Source: Pseudomonas canadensis (GTDB taxonomy: Bacteria > Pseudomonadota > Gammaproteobacteria > Pseudomonadales > Pseudomonadaceae). Taken from it: DNA of 64,000 nt. A model generated the notes under the pieces. The model searched no databases. It was given only the letters and a program-made list of their open reading frames with translations, and was not told the DNA's origin. The stretch lies in assembly GCF_000503215.1 (NCBI RefSeq), contig NZ_KI628539.1:1011138-1075137 (forward strand). The letters are read 5' to 3'. Positions 34,393-43,529 of the stretch are shown here, one piece after another; positions within the stretch are counted from its first letter, which is position 1; every line of letters begins with the position of its first letter. Made by a program: the position numbers and the translations under genes.

Positions 34393-35373
34393 CTAGTGGT
34401 CTGCCACCGGTAGAGTGCGTGCGCGTTTGAGGTACAGGTTGACTGCCTTACTGAGCATCGATCTTGGAATGACTGATATCACCATGACGATCCAACTAGG
34501 GTAGCCCACGGACAGCCTGAGATCCGTTCGGTACGCTTTATAGACGCCGTAGTTTAACAACCCTCTGGCCCTCAGAGACAGCATGCCTTTGATCGTGAAC
34601 GCGCCGGATACTTCGCCAAAACGGGTGCAGGCTTTAAGTTTTCCTTTCAGCGAATAGCTGACGGGTAACGAAAATATAAAGTTAACCCAGCAGGTCAGGC
34701 CGATCTTGAATATTTTGTCTGTGTGGGCCCAACTGGTTTTCGTGAGATGTGGGCTTTCAAGGGATGTGACGGATGCCTGGGGTAGCCAATGAATTTGAAA
34801 GGGGCGGTTCGCAATAGACTCGAAGAGGATGCCTGTTTGTATGAAGTTAGAATTGTGATAGCGGGAAAAGTCTGCATCATTTATCAGCGCTTTGCTATAG
34901 ATCAAGCAGCTCATGCAGCTCATGAGCCCTGCGAGATCTTCCAGTAATGCATTGGCGTCTTGATAGGTGGCTTCCGGCGTTTCAATCTTGTTTACGAGGT
35001 TTACCAATACGGCGTCATAAGGGATGTTTGTTTTTAAAAGATTCAATACCTTGTCGAGATCGTCGGCACAGAATTGTGAAGTGTCGCCCAGTAGCCATGT
35101 GTATGCGGTGTCCGATAAAGACAGCGCTTTTTCAAAGTTTAAATCCGCGCCCAGATTTTCGTGGTTGCGCGAGTAGTGCAGCAGCGGGTATTCCGCTTTC
35201 CATTTTTCGACAATCTTGAAGGTTTCATCTGTCGAGGCATTGTCGGAAATGAAAATTTGAATGTTATGGCGCCTTAGTATCGGCAGGTGCGCCGCTAGCG
35301 AGCTGTCAAGGAAGTCTGCTCGATTGTAGGTAGGCAGTGCAATGGACAATACAGGATTAGGCTGAAAACTCAT
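34393..35373 (-). CDS. GT2 glycosyltransferase
   Basis: This 326-residue protein begins with a canonical GT2 N-terminus (LSIALPTYNRADFLDSSL), followed by IFISDNASTDETF and a late acidic motif in the TWLLGDTSQF segment, where the family DxD is often degenerate. The C-terminal part is basic and may touch the membrane. Its start overlaps the wzx stop by 4 bases (ATGA). It resembles abequosyl- and other dideoxyhexosyl-transferases in general layout, which would suit a CDP-dideoxy-sugar donor, but that assignment is only suggestive. Confidence 0.75.
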   Translation of the reverse strand: MSFQPNPVLSIALPTYNRADFLDSSLAAHLPILRRHNIQIFISDNASTDETFKIVEKWKAEYPLLHYSRNHENLGADLNFEKALSLSDTAYTWLLGDTSQFCADDLDKVLNLLKTNIPYDAVLVNLVNKIETPEATYQDANALLEDLAGLMSCMSCLIYSKALINDADFSRYHNSNFIQTGILFESIANRPFQIHWLPQASVTSLESPHLTKTSWAHTDKIFKIGLTCWVNFIFSLPVSYSLKGKLKACTRFGEVSGAFTIKGMLSLRARGLLNYGVYKAYRTDLRLSVGYPSWIVMVISVIPRSMLSKAVNLYLKRARTLPVADH

Positions 35374-36680
35374 GATGAACGCCTTTTGAAAGATCTAAAA
35401 ATCCAATAAACCCATGGTAAGACCAAGACGTACGCACTTGTAAAACCAGAAAAAAGGTATTCGAACGGAAGGTACTTCGCGGCCAGCAAAGTTGTGATCG
35501 CAACATACAGCCCATTGAGGACTGATACCACGACCAGTGGCTCTTTCTTATAAGCCCTCATATAGATCGCCATTGCATTGATGATCAGCTGCATCAGCCA
35601 TCCTATGCTGACCATCAACAGAGGAAGGGTCGGCAGCAGGCGGTTCTCTATCAAGGGGTGGCCCTCCATCAGCCAGAGGCCGGTGAAGAGCGCTACCATG
35701 CCCGCGGCATAAGTGGCTATTGCCAGCGCTACGCCTTTTCTGAAGGCTTGATCGAGCGCAGTGGTATTACGATGGGCCGCATACATATTTATTTTTGGGG
35801 TGATAATGGTTATCCAAATGTTGGCGATACTGAACATTGCCATGCAAATGGCCATTGAGAAGCCAACTTGGCCTGCTTGTACGGCCCCGTGATAGCTGAA
35901 AGAGAGAGGGGTGAATATAGACAGTACAAAATAGCCGCTGACCCAACTCAATGCGAAACGCCAAAGGAGCGGCATTATTTCCTTGAACCAAGGGTAGCTG
36001 TTGAGTTGTGTCAGTTTATAAAGCTGTCCCAGCATGGCTTTGTAGCGATGAAGGATTATTGAGGTGCCTGCCAGTGCGCCGGCTAATAATGAAAAGGCCA
36101 GAGCATACAGATCTGCACCGCTGATCAGCAGGATAACGGTCACGCATACACTGATCACGCTGACATGGAAACGAATTTTCTGAATGTCACCCACGCTGTC
36201 GCATCCTTCTATGAAGGACAGTGCAATGCTATTGATGAATACAATGACGGATGCCACACCGTATACCAGCCACGGAAGTTGCCAGTTTATCTGGGACGTC
36301 TTGCCATTCAGTATGAAATACCCGATCAAGAGCACGGCCGGGAAAACAACGAGCGCCATGCCGCTGGCCCAGCGCATGGCGAAAGATAATAACGTCGCCA
36401 GTCGACTGATGTGCTCAGGTGCGCCGCAAAGTTCTTTCTGATTATTGAACTTGAGGTGTGCAAATTCATGCGAGGCGAACAATAGCAGCACGGCAGAAAA
36501 CCCCATGTCTGCGAACACCGCGAGTGCGGCCATGCTGATGAAGGTGTACCAGTATCCTTGGGCTTCGGATGACAGGTAAAGGGGGACCAGGATGAGCAGG
36601 GCAGGTCCCGAGAGTAATCGCCATAACTGATTTATTGCAGTGTTGCGAAAGTCGTGATTGAATATTTTTCTATAATTCAT
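35370..36680 (-). CDS. wzx: O-antigen flippase Wzx-like membrane protein
   Basis: Polytopic protein of 436 residues with about 12 hydrophobic segments from start to end and a short positively charged N-terminus (MNYRKIFNHDFRNTAINQLWR). The pattern fits the polysaccharide transporter (MATE/MOP) superfamily. It would flip the undecaprenyl-linked unit to the periplasm. It overlaps genes on both sides by 4 bases (ATGA). Sequence identity within Wzx is low, so the call relies on topology and context. Confidence 0.75.
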   Translation of the reverse strand: MNYRKIFNHDFRNTAINQLWRLLSGPALLILVPLYLSSEAQGYWYTFISMAALAVFADMGFSAVLLLFASHEFAHLKFNNQKELCGAPEHISRLATLLSFAMRWASGMALVVFPAVLLIGYFILNGKTSQINWQLPWLVYGVASVIVFINSIALSFIEGCDSVGDIQKIRFHVSVISVCVTVILLISGADLYALAFSLLAGALAGTSIILHRYKAMLGQLYKLTQLNSYPWFKEIMPLLWRFALSWVSGYFVLSIFTPLSFSYHGAVQAGQVGFSMAICMAMFSIANIWITIITPKINMYAAHRNTTALDQAFRKGVALAIATYAAGMVALFTGLWLMEGHPLIENRLLPTLPLLMVSIGWLMQLIINAMAIYMRAYKKEPLVVVSVLNGLYVAITTLLAAKYLPFEYLFSGFTSAYVLVLPWVYWIFRSFKRRSS

Positions 36681-37609
36681 TTAATGAATTGACATCTTTC
36701 GATTTCATGAGTCAATCCTTCAATGGAGTTGAAGTGTGGTGCGTAGCCCAATGTCGATGCCATTCTGTTTTCGGAATAATAGTGCTGTTTAGCACCGGTT
36801 GCATTGATGTGTTGAGTGGTTTTTTCGACGGTGAATTGTAGGCCGAAATTGTTCCGAAGATGATCGAGTATTGAAAACTTGTCGGTTGGGGCATTGGTAT
36901 AGCAATCGACAGCTACGTTGAGGTCTCCGTTGAATGTCAATGCTTTTGATATAAGCGTGTAAAAGTCCAGGGGCGTTATGTAGTCACGAAACATGTTCGC
37001 GGGAGACGTCGTCAGTACGGTGTTGTCCTTGATGGCGCGGACAGCGTCGGTTATAAAATAACGTGCGCTCAAATCTTGTGTGTGACTGAAGTAGTTGAAT
37101 ACCCGGATATCCACGATGCTAAGACCCTGATGCGCTCGGTGCCTCGCCTCTGCGTAAAACTTTGCGGCAGCGTACCAATCCGTTGATTTCAAGTTGTTTA
37201 TGTCAAACGTGGCGAGGGTCTGAGCCTGTGCGGGGGTTGCGAAATCACCGCCATAGGCAGCACCACTGCTCAGGAATATATAGCGGCACTCGGTGTTGGC
37301 TTTAAGGTATTCGAGTGCGAGCTTGTCATACTCATAGGTGATGTCGAAAATGGCAGATCCCATTCTCGATGCCATTGCGGGGTCGCCGACCCCTACAAAG
37401 TTGATGATTGCATCGAACGGAGTGTTTTGATCGAACTCGGCGTACTCAAAGATTTTGATACTTCGCTGTTCTGCGGATATCAATGCCGATATGTCGAGTT
37501 TGTTTTTGTCCCGCACAAACAGGCTCAGCTCGAATGTTCGAGCTGCGGCGAGTGAACGTGTCAGGTCTTGGGCAATTTGGCTGTTCGCGCCGAATATTGC
37601 GATGTGCAT
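36677..37609 (-). CDS. yerF: SDR-type reductase, probable YerF (branched-sugar side-chain ketoreductase)
   Basis: Extended SDR protein of 310 residues. The nucleotide-binding motif reads FGANSQIAQD at residues 5-14, the serine is in FLSSGAAYGG and the active pair is in DWYAAAKFY. It starts within the yerE stop (TGATG) and is therefore coupled to it. In Yersinia, YerF reduces the keto group of the two-carbon branch that YerE attaches, giving CDP-yersiniose. The neighbour set ddhD-A-B-C-yerE supports the same role. It could instead be another sugar 4-reductase or epimerase. Confidence 0.65.
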   Translation of the reverse strand: MHIAIFGANSQIAQDLTRSLAAARTFELSLFVRDKNKLDISALISAEQRSIKIFEYAEFDQNTPFDAIINFVGVGDPAMASRMGSAIFDITYEYDKLALEYLKANTECRYIFLSSGAAYGGDFATPAQAQTLATFDINNLKSTDWYAAAKFYAEARHRAHQGLSIVDIRVFNYFSHTQDLSARYFITDAVRAIKDNTVLTTSPANMFRDYITPLDFYTLISKALTFNGDLNVAVDCYTNAPTDKFSILDHLRNNFGLQFTVEKTTQHINATGAKQHYYSENRMASTLGYAPHFNSIEGLTHEIERCQFIK

Positions 37610-39324
37610 CAGCGTGATGTCCGCGTTTTTTCAGGCAACTGCTGATCAATCGAGCGACCAAATTCTAGCCGTGGACGGCATTCTCGGGCGTCAGGCATCA
37701 TCAGTTCGATCAGCGCGGGACGGGGTGATTCAATGAACATTCTGACCTGCGTCGCAAATTCATCATGGGTGCTCACGACCGCGGAGTTGATGCCGTAGGC
37801 CTCACCAATGGCTTTGAACTGTGAGGTGTAGCCATTCCAGTAGGTCGAAGAGTTGCGTCCCTCGAAGTACATTTCCTGGAACCCGCGGACCATTCCCAGG
37901 GAGTGGTTGTTAAGCACAATGATCAAGACGGGCAGTTGGTCGCGGGCGATGATATCCAGTTCCTGGATATTGAGCTGAGCCCCGCCGTCACCCGTAATGA
38001 CAATGACAGGCTTGTTGCCCGCGTTGCAGGCGCCAATGGCCGCCGGGATCGCGAACCCCATGGTGCCGAGACCGCCGGAATGGTGCATGGATTGACCCTG
38101 GCTCAATCGCAACGTATGCGCCGCCCACATCTGATTGTTGCCGACGTCGGCAACAAAATCGACAGCACGCCCTCTGGTCAAAGCACTCAGGGTTGAGCAG
38201 ATGACGAAAGGGCTCACCGACCAATCAGTGTACTCATCGACGAAGCTCTGATCGAAATCAGCTCGTAAATCAGCAGCCCAGGTAGCCCATGCCGTATTTT
38301 CTTGCACTTTGGAAAGAGGGAACCGTGCGAAAAACGTGTTCAGTTCCATCACGTAGGAAGCATGCGCCTTAACGCGGTTGTTCAGTTGCCCCTCCATCAG
38401 GTCGATCTGGAAAACCTGGGCTTTGCGGGCAAAATCTTCGGGTTTGGCACCGGTTTGTCGAACATCCAGGCGGCTACCCAGCACCAGCAGGAAATCGCAA
38501 TTCTGCACGGCATAGTTGGCGGTACGCGTTCCGTAGGCGCCGAGCATGCCCAGGTAGTTCGCGCTCGCCGGGACCTTTTCTGCTCCCTTCAGACTGGCGA
38601 CGTAAGGTATGCCCGACGCTTCCAGTTGATCGAGCCACGGTGTGAAGTTACGTGCGTTGACAGCCCCTCCACCCAACAGAATCAAAGGATTTTGGGCAGA
38701 TGCCAGCGCGTTTTTGATCGCTTCCAGGTCGGATTCCTGTAAGGAAGCCTCGACCCGCTCCGGCTGTGGTACCAAAAGCGCGTGTACGACTGCGTCATCA
38801 ATGTCGCTTCGCTGGATATCCATAGGGATGTCCAGCAGAACCGGGCCTGGGCGTCCCTCTCTGGCAGTGTCGATCGCCTTTTGCAGGCACGGGAGCAACT
38901 CGTCCACGTGCCTGATCTGGTAGGCATATTTGGTAATACTGCTGACCAGCGCCACGCTATCAAGCTCTTGGAAGCCCTGTTGGCGGATATTCCTGTCGCC
39001 CTTGAGTTCGTAGGTATTCACCTGGCCCGTCAGGAAAAGGCAGGGATGGCTATCAAGCCAGCAGTCAGCAATACCGGTAATCAGGTTGGTTGCGCCAGGG
39101 CCGCTTGTGCCCAAGGCGACACCAAGTACCTCATGGTGTGTCGCGCGAGAAACCGCGGATGCAGCAAACGCTGCCCCTTGCTCATGGTGGACCGAGACTA
39201 GCTTGGTCTCACCCAACTGATTGATGCTGTCAACCAGGTGGGTGATCATCCCTCCGATCAACTCGTAGCCATACAACACCTTGTTCTGAGCAAGAACTAA
39301 CGCAACCGCATCCGATGCTTTCAT
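37609..39324 (-). CDS. yerE: ThDP-dependent acetolactate-synthase-like enzyme, probable YerE
   Basis: This 571-residue protein has the three-domain layout of acetohydroxyacid synthase large subunits. The ThDP-activating glutamate is E48 in VSVHHEQGAAFAA. The ThDP/Mg motif is GDGGAQLNIQELD...VLNN near residues 435-470. No regulatory small-subunit gene is present, and valine synthesis makes no sense in this operon. In Yersinia, YerE is a ThDP- and FAD-dependent enzyme that transfers an acetyl unit from pyruvate to C4 of CDP-3,6-dideoxy-4-keto-glucose. Its place after ddhD-ddhA-ddhB-ddhC makes this the best call. It begins 3 bases after the ddhC stop. Confidence 0.8.
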   Translation of the reverse strand: MKASDAVALVLAQNKVLYGYELIGGMITHLVDSINQLGETKLVSVHHEQGAAFAASAVSRATHHEVLGVALGTSGPGATNLITGIADCWLDSHPCLFLTGQVNTYELKGDRNIRQQGFQELDSVALVSSITKYAYQIRHVDELLPCLQKAIDTAREGRPGPVLLDIPMDIQRSDIDDAVVHALLVPQPERVEASLQESDLEAIKNALASAQNPLILLGGGAVNARNFTPWLDQLEASGIPYVASLKGAEKVPASANYLGMLGAYGTRTANYAVQNCDFLLVLGSRLDVRQTGAKPEDFARKAQVFQIDLMEGQLNNRVKAHASYVMELNTFFARFPLSKVQENTAWATWAADLRADFDQSFVDEYTDWSVSPFVICSTLSALTRGRAVDFVADVGNNQMWAAHTLRLSQGQSMHHSGGLGTMGFAIPAAIGACNAGNKPVIVITGDGGAQLNIQELDIIARDQLPVLIIVLNNHSLGMVRGFQEMYFEGRNSSTYWNGYTSQFKAIGEAYGINSAVVSTHDEFATQVRMFIESPRPALIELMMPDARECRPRLEFGRSIDQQLPEKTRTSR

Positions 39325-39327
39325 TGT

Positions 39328-40641
39328 TTAGAAACCAATCCCAAAGAATTCTTCCAGCTTCTCACCGACAAACTCAAAATGCTCCTGGCCTAGCGACGGC
39401 TGTACGCCGAGCCAGAAAGTCTGGTTCATGGTGCGGTCGGTATTCGTCAATTCACCCACTACACGGTACTCCAGGTTCTGGAAGTACGGTTGGCGAGTCA
39501 AATTGCCTGCAAATAGCAGGCGTGTGCCGATTTTGTGCTGGTCAAGGTACTTCAACAAATCAACACGGTTGACGCCACTGCTTTCCTTGAGTGTCACCGG
39601 GAAGCCGAACCACGATGGGTCACTGTTGGGAGTTGCTTCGGCGATTTCGAGGAACTCGGACAGGCTGGACAGTCGGTCCTTGAGCAGTTTGAAGTTGCGC
39701 TTGCGAGTATCGATGAAGTCTTGGGCTCGTTCGAGTTGGGCCAGGCCGCAGGCGGCTTGCATGTCGGTGATTTTCAGGTTGTAGCCCAAATGCGCGTATA
39801 CGTACTTGTGGTCATAACCTTGAGGCAGGCTGCCATATTGCTGGCCGAAACGGTCGCCGCAAGTGTTGTCGCAACCGGGTGCGCAGTAGCAATCGCGGCC
39901 CCAGTCGCGGAACGACTCGGCAATCACCTTGAGCATCGGGTTGTTGGTGAACACTGCACCACCTTCACCCATGGTGATGTGGTGCGCAGGGTAGAAGCTG
40001 AGGGTGGCGATGTCGCCGAAAGTACCTACCAGCTTGCCGTCATACGTCGCACCGAGGGCGTCACAGCAGTCCTCCACCAGCCACAGGTTGTACTTTTCGC
40101 ACAGCGCCTTGACCTTGCCCAGGTTGAACGGGTTGCCCAGGGTGTGGGCCAGCATGATCGCCTTGGTTTTCGGTGTGATGGCCGCTTCGATCAGGTCAGC
40201 GTTGATGTTGTGGGTAGCCATGTCAACGTCAACGAACACCGGGATCGCGCCAAATTGAACGATTGGGTTGACCGTGGTTGGGAAGCCCGCGGCCACGCCA
40301 ATCACTTCATCGCCTTTCTTGATCGCGCGCTCACCGAGTTTGGGTGAGGTCAGCGTGCTGAAAGCAACCAGGTTGGCGGAAGAGCCGGAGTTGACCGACA
40401 GCAGGAATTTGACACCGAGGAATTCTGCCAGCTTTTTCTCGAATTCGGCATTGAAACGGCCAGTGGTCAGCCAGCCATCCAGGGAGGCTTCGACCATCAA
40501 CTGCAACTCACGCGCACCGATCACTTTGCCGGACGGCGGGATAATGGTTTCGCCAGCCACGAACGGCTTGCTCGCCAATGCAACGTTGGCGTACTGCTCG
40601 ACGAGCTTGCTGATTTCCTGGCGGAGCATATCGGGGGTCAT
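39328..40641 (-). CDS. ddhC: CDP-4-keto-6-deoxy-D-glucose 3-dehydrase (E1)
   Basis: PLP enzyme of 437 residues, also known as RfbH or AscC. The usual PLP lysine is replaced by histidine: SFYPAHHITMGEGG places His at residue 220, the same number as in characterised E1. Cysteines C193, C251 and C253, in DCCDA and GRDCYCAPGC, fit the iron-sulfur ligands of the family. It removes the C3 hydroxyl together with the DdhD reductase, giving a CDP-3,6-dideoxy-4-keto sugar. It lies 24 bases after ddhB in the order ddhD-A-B-C. Confidence 0.95.
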   Translation of the reverse strand: MTPDMLRQEISKLVEQYANVALASKPFVAGETIIPPSGKVIGARELQLMVEASLDGWLTTGRFNAEFEKKLAEFLGVKFLLSVNSGSSANLVAFSTLTSPKLGERAIKKGDEVIGVAAGFPTTVNPIVQFGAIPVFVDVDMATHNINADLIEAAITPKTKAIMLAHTLGNPFNLGKVKALCEKYNLWLVEDCCDALGATYDGKLVGTFGDIATLSFYPAHHITMGEGGAVFTNNPMLKVIAESFRDWGRDCYCAPGCDNTCGDRFGQQYGSLPQGYDHKYVYAHLGYNLKITDMQAACGLAQLERAQDFIDTRKRNFKLLKDRLSSLSEFLEIAEATPNSDPSWFGFPVTLKESSGVNRVDLLKYLDQHKIGTRLLFAGNLTRQPYFQNLEYRVVGELTNTDRTMNQTFWLGVQPSLGQEHFEFVGEKLEEFFGIGF

Positions 40642-40665
40642 GAAAAATCCTGCTAAAAAATAGAG

Positions 40666-41751
40666 TTAGTTGTTGCCGGCCTGCATGGCGAGCATGTAGG
40701 CATTGATTTCTTCCAGGCAATGGGCCTGCATGTCGTTGCCGCTCAACCAGGCGCGATGCCAGTTAACTATTCGGGCGAGCGTGGTCTCGAGGTTCCAGCT
40801 GGGTGCCCAGTGCAAGTGGGCGCGCGCCTTGGAAATATCCAGCTTGAGGTAGTTGGCCTCATGCGGTTGCGCGTCCTGATCCAGTTGCCAATGGGCGTCT
40901 GTACCCCAAGCCTGCACCATGTGGTCAAGGATCCACTCCACTGGGCGTGCGTCTTCATCCTTGGGGCCGAAGTTCCAGCCCTGGGCAAAACGATGCCCAT
41001 GGGTCCAGAGATGTTCAGCCAACACAAGGTAACCACTCAGCGGTTCCAGCACGTGTTGCCATGGCCGGGTCGATTTTGGATTGCGTATTGTGACGGGTTG
41101 ACCTTTCTCGAAGGCACTGAGGATATCAGGTATCAGCCGGTCCTCTGCCCAATCGCCTCCGCCAATCACGTTGCCGGCCCTGCCGGACGCCAGCGCGGCA
41201 CCTTGCGGGTTGTTGAAAAACGATTTGCGGTAGGCGCTGGTGATCAGTTCCACGCACCCCTTGCTGTTGCTGTACGGGTCATGGCCGCCCATGGGTTCGT
41301 CTTCACGATAACCCCATTCCCATTCACGGTTTTCGTAGCATTTGTCGGTGGTGACGTTGACGATAGCCCGCAGGTTCGGGCATTGGCGGGCGGCTTCCAG
41401 CACATGCAGGGTGCCCATCACGTTGGTAGCGTAGGTCTCGACCGGTTCGCGGTAGGACAAACGGACCAACGGTTGCGCTGCCATATGGATCAGCACGTCG
41501 GGGTTAAAGCTCACCATGCTTTGGGCGATTACCGCGCGATCACGAATATCGCCTTGCTCCGACTCCATGCCTTGGGCCACCTTGGCCTCGACGAACAGGG
41601 CAGGGTGGGTCGGTGGTGCCAGGGAAAAACCTTTCACCTGTGCGCCCATGCTGGTCAGCCATAAAGACAGCCAACTGCCCTTGAATCCAGTGTGGCCGGT
41701 CAGGAAGACTTTTTTGCCTCGCCAAAAGGCTGGGGAAACGGTCGACGTCAT
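40666..41751 (-). CDS. ddhB: CDP-glucose 4,6-dehydratase
   Basis: The ATG at 41751 (MTSTVSPAFWRGKKVF, 361 residues) lies two bases after the ddhA stop and gives the standard length; a longer in-frame start would overlap ddhA by 40 bases. The SDR motif is TGHTGFKGSW near residue 17, and Y-x-x-x-K is in DPYSNSKGC. Also called RfbG. It converts CDP-glucose to CDP-4-keto-6-deoxyglucose, the substrate of DdhC. Confidence 0.94.
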   Translation of the reverse strand: MTSTVSPAFWRGKKVFLTGHTGFKGSWLSLWLTSMGAQVKGFSLAPPTHPALFVEAKVAQGMESEQGDIRDRAVIAQSMVSFNPDVLIHMAAQPLVRLSYREPVETYATNVMGTLHVLEAARQCPNLRAIVNVTTDKCYENREWEWGYREDEPMGGHDPYSNSKGCVELITSAYRKSFFNNPQGAALASGRAGNVIGGGDWAEDRLIPDILSAFEKGQPVTIRNPKSTRPWQHVLEPLSGYLVLAEHLWTHGHRFAQGWNFGPKDEDARPVEWILDHMVQAWGTDAHWQLDQDAQPHEANYLKLDISKARAHLHWAPSWNLETTLARIVNWHRAWLSGNDMQAHCLEEINAYMLAMQAGNN

Positions 41752-41753
41752 GT

Positions 41754-42527
41754 TCAAGCCCAGGTTTTCCAAGGGGCTTTGCCGGACTGCCAAAGCTCTT
41801 CCAAGTAGTGTTTGTCGCGCAGCGTGTCCATCGGTTGCCAGAACCCTGGGTGTTCATAGGCCATCAGTTGGCCCTCTGCTGCCAGGTTCATCAGTGGTTC
41901 CTGTTCCCAGGTCGTACTGTCGTCCTTCAGGTACTGGAGTACTTCAGGCTTCAACACGAAAAAACCGCCGTTGATCAGTGCGCCATCACCTTTGGGTTTT
42001 TCCTTGAAATTCATCACTTGGCCCTGCTGGATATCCAAGGCACCGAAACGACCAGGCGGATAGGTTGCGGTAAGTGTCGCGGCCTTGCCATGTGACTTGT
42101 GGAAGTCCAGGGTGGCGCTGATATTGATGTCGCTGACGCCGTCACCATACGTGAAGCAAAAAGCTTCTTCGTCCTTGACATAGTCGGCGACACGACGCAG
42201 GCGACCACCGGTCATGGACTCGTCGCCGGTGTCGACCAGAGTGATGTTCCAGTCTTCAGCACGTTGGTCGTGCACCTTCATGGTGTTGTCGCGCATGTTG
42301 AAAGTGACGTCGGACATGTGGAGGAAGTAGTTGGCAAAGTACTCCTTGATCACATATCCCTTGTAGCCACAGCAGATAATGAAGTCATTGATGCCGTGTG
42401 CGGAGTACATCTTCATGATGTGCCAGAGGATAGGCTTGCCGCCGATTTCCACCATTGGTTTTGGGCGCAAACTGGTTTCTTCGCTGAGCCGTGTTCCCAG
42501 GCCACCGGCCAAAATAACTGCTTTCAT
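41754..42527 (-). CDS. ddhA: Glucose-1-phosphate cytidylyltransferase
   Basis: Nucleotidyltransferase of 257 residues, also called RfbF. The signature is LAGGLGTRLSEETSLRPKP at residues 6-24, followed by VEIGGKPILWHIMKMYS and GDGVSDINI (metal site). It makes CDP-glucose from CTP and glucose-1-phosphate, the first step of all CDP-3,6-dideoxyhexose routes. It is 12 bases downstream of ddhD. Confidence 0.95.
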   Translation of the reverse strand: MKAVILAGGLGTRLSEETSLRPKPMVEIGGKPILWHIMKMYSAHGINDFIICCGYKGYVIKEYFANYFLHMSDVTFNMRDNTMKVHDQRAEDWNITLVDTGDESMTGGRLRRVADYVKDEEAFCFTYGDGVSDINISATLDFHKSHGKAATLTATYPPGRFGALDIQQGQVMNFKEKPKGDGALINGGFFVLKPEVLQYLKDDSTTWEQEPLMNLAAEGQLMAYEHPGFWQPMDTLRDKHYLEELWQSGKAPWKTWA

Positions 42528-42539
42528 GCTGTCTCCGGT

Positions 42540-43529
42540 TCAATTCGAGCTTACAAAGGCATCAGAATGGAAATGTTTGAGGGGCAGGCCAGCCTGTGTC
42601 AGCACTTCGCGCGCCGTATGAATCATGGCTTCAGAGCCACACGCGTAGACCGAGGTATCCGCGAGGTCAAGGTTTTCTGCAAGTACTGCTTGTTGGATGT
42701 AGCCCGTTGCACCTGACCACTGTGCATTCGCACGAGAAAGAGTGGGCCGGTAGATCAGGTCCAGTGTCGGGAAGTCGAGGTGCCAATACAGGTCTGCCTC
42801 CGTGCGACCGCCCCAATATACATAGATACGCTTATTGCTAATTGATTCAGGCGCGGCCGCCAATGCTTCGAGCATGGCCTTGACAGGTGCAATCCCCGTT
42901 CCGGTAGCCATGAACACCAGGTTCGTAGTCCGGGCATCGCGCAGGCAGAACGTTCCCAGAGGGCCTTCCAGCCGCAGTAGATCGTTGGCTTGGGCTTCGT
43001 CAAACCAATATTGACTCATGACCCCATTGGCGACTTGGCGAATATGCAGTTCGAGCTTGGCATCCTCACGGACGGCGTTGGCAATGGAGTAACTACGGCG
43101 TACGCCGTCCTTTCCAATGACATCGATGTATTGCCCGGGAAGGTAGAACAACGCACTTCTGGGCGGTGTTCTAAGCACTACTCGTACGACATCGTCTGCA
43201 AGGCGTTCCAAGGTGTCGAGGCGACAAGGCATGGTTTTGATCTGAATATCAGCCAATAACCCAAGGTCTTCGATATCCAGTTCAACGTCGGTGATCGCGG
43301 CTCGGCAGCATGTCAGGATGGTTCCCGAAGAACGCTCTTCTTCCGTCAGTGCCAGTTCGGGCTGAACCAGCTCAGTTTCGCCCTGGATAACGTTAGCCTT
43401 GCATACGCCGCATCGACCGTTACGGCAGCTATACTCGAGTACAGTCCCTTGGGACTTCGCACAATCCAGAAGGCTTTTTCCGGATTCCGCCGTAAATGTC
43501 TTGTGGTTCGAGAGCGTGACAATCGACAT
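42540..43529 (-). CDS. ddhD: CDP-6-deoxy-delta-3,4-glucoseen reductase (E3)
   Basis: Reductase of 329 residues that feeds electrons to DdhC. The N-terminal plant-type [2Fe-2S] ferredoxin domain has C35, C40, C43 (CRNGRCGVC) and C74 or C75. It is followed by FAD-binding (RRSYSIANA) and NAD-binding (ATGTGIAPVKAML) domains as in E3/AscD. It is the first gene of the minus-strand O-antigen operon, preceded by a 582-base non-coding region. Confidence 0.94.
   Translation of the reverse strand: MSIVTLSNHKTFTAESGKSLLDCAKSQGTVLEYSCRNGRCGVCKANVIQGETELVQPELALTEEERSSGTILTCCRAAITDVELDIEDLGLLADIQIKTMPCRLDTLERLADDVVRVVLRTPPRSALFYLPGQYIDVIGKDGVRRSYSIANAVREDAKLELHIRQVANGVMSQYWFDEAQANDLLRLEGPLGTFCLRDARTTNLVFMATGTGIAPVKAMLEALAAAPESISNKRIYVYWGGRTEADLYWHLDFPTLDLIYRPTLSRANAQWSGATGYIQQAVLAENLDLADTSVYACGSEAMIHTAREVLTQAGLPLKHFHSDAFVSSN

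Noticed and set aside
33951..34430. A 159-codon plus-strand frame over the acetyltransferase gene
   Set aside because: The opposite strand carries clear hexapeptide repeats; this is its shadow.
37609..39324. Acetolactate synthase (ilvB) for branched-chain amino acids
   Set aside because: No small subunit, located inside a CDP-dideoxy-sugar operon; a YerE-type role explains the context better.
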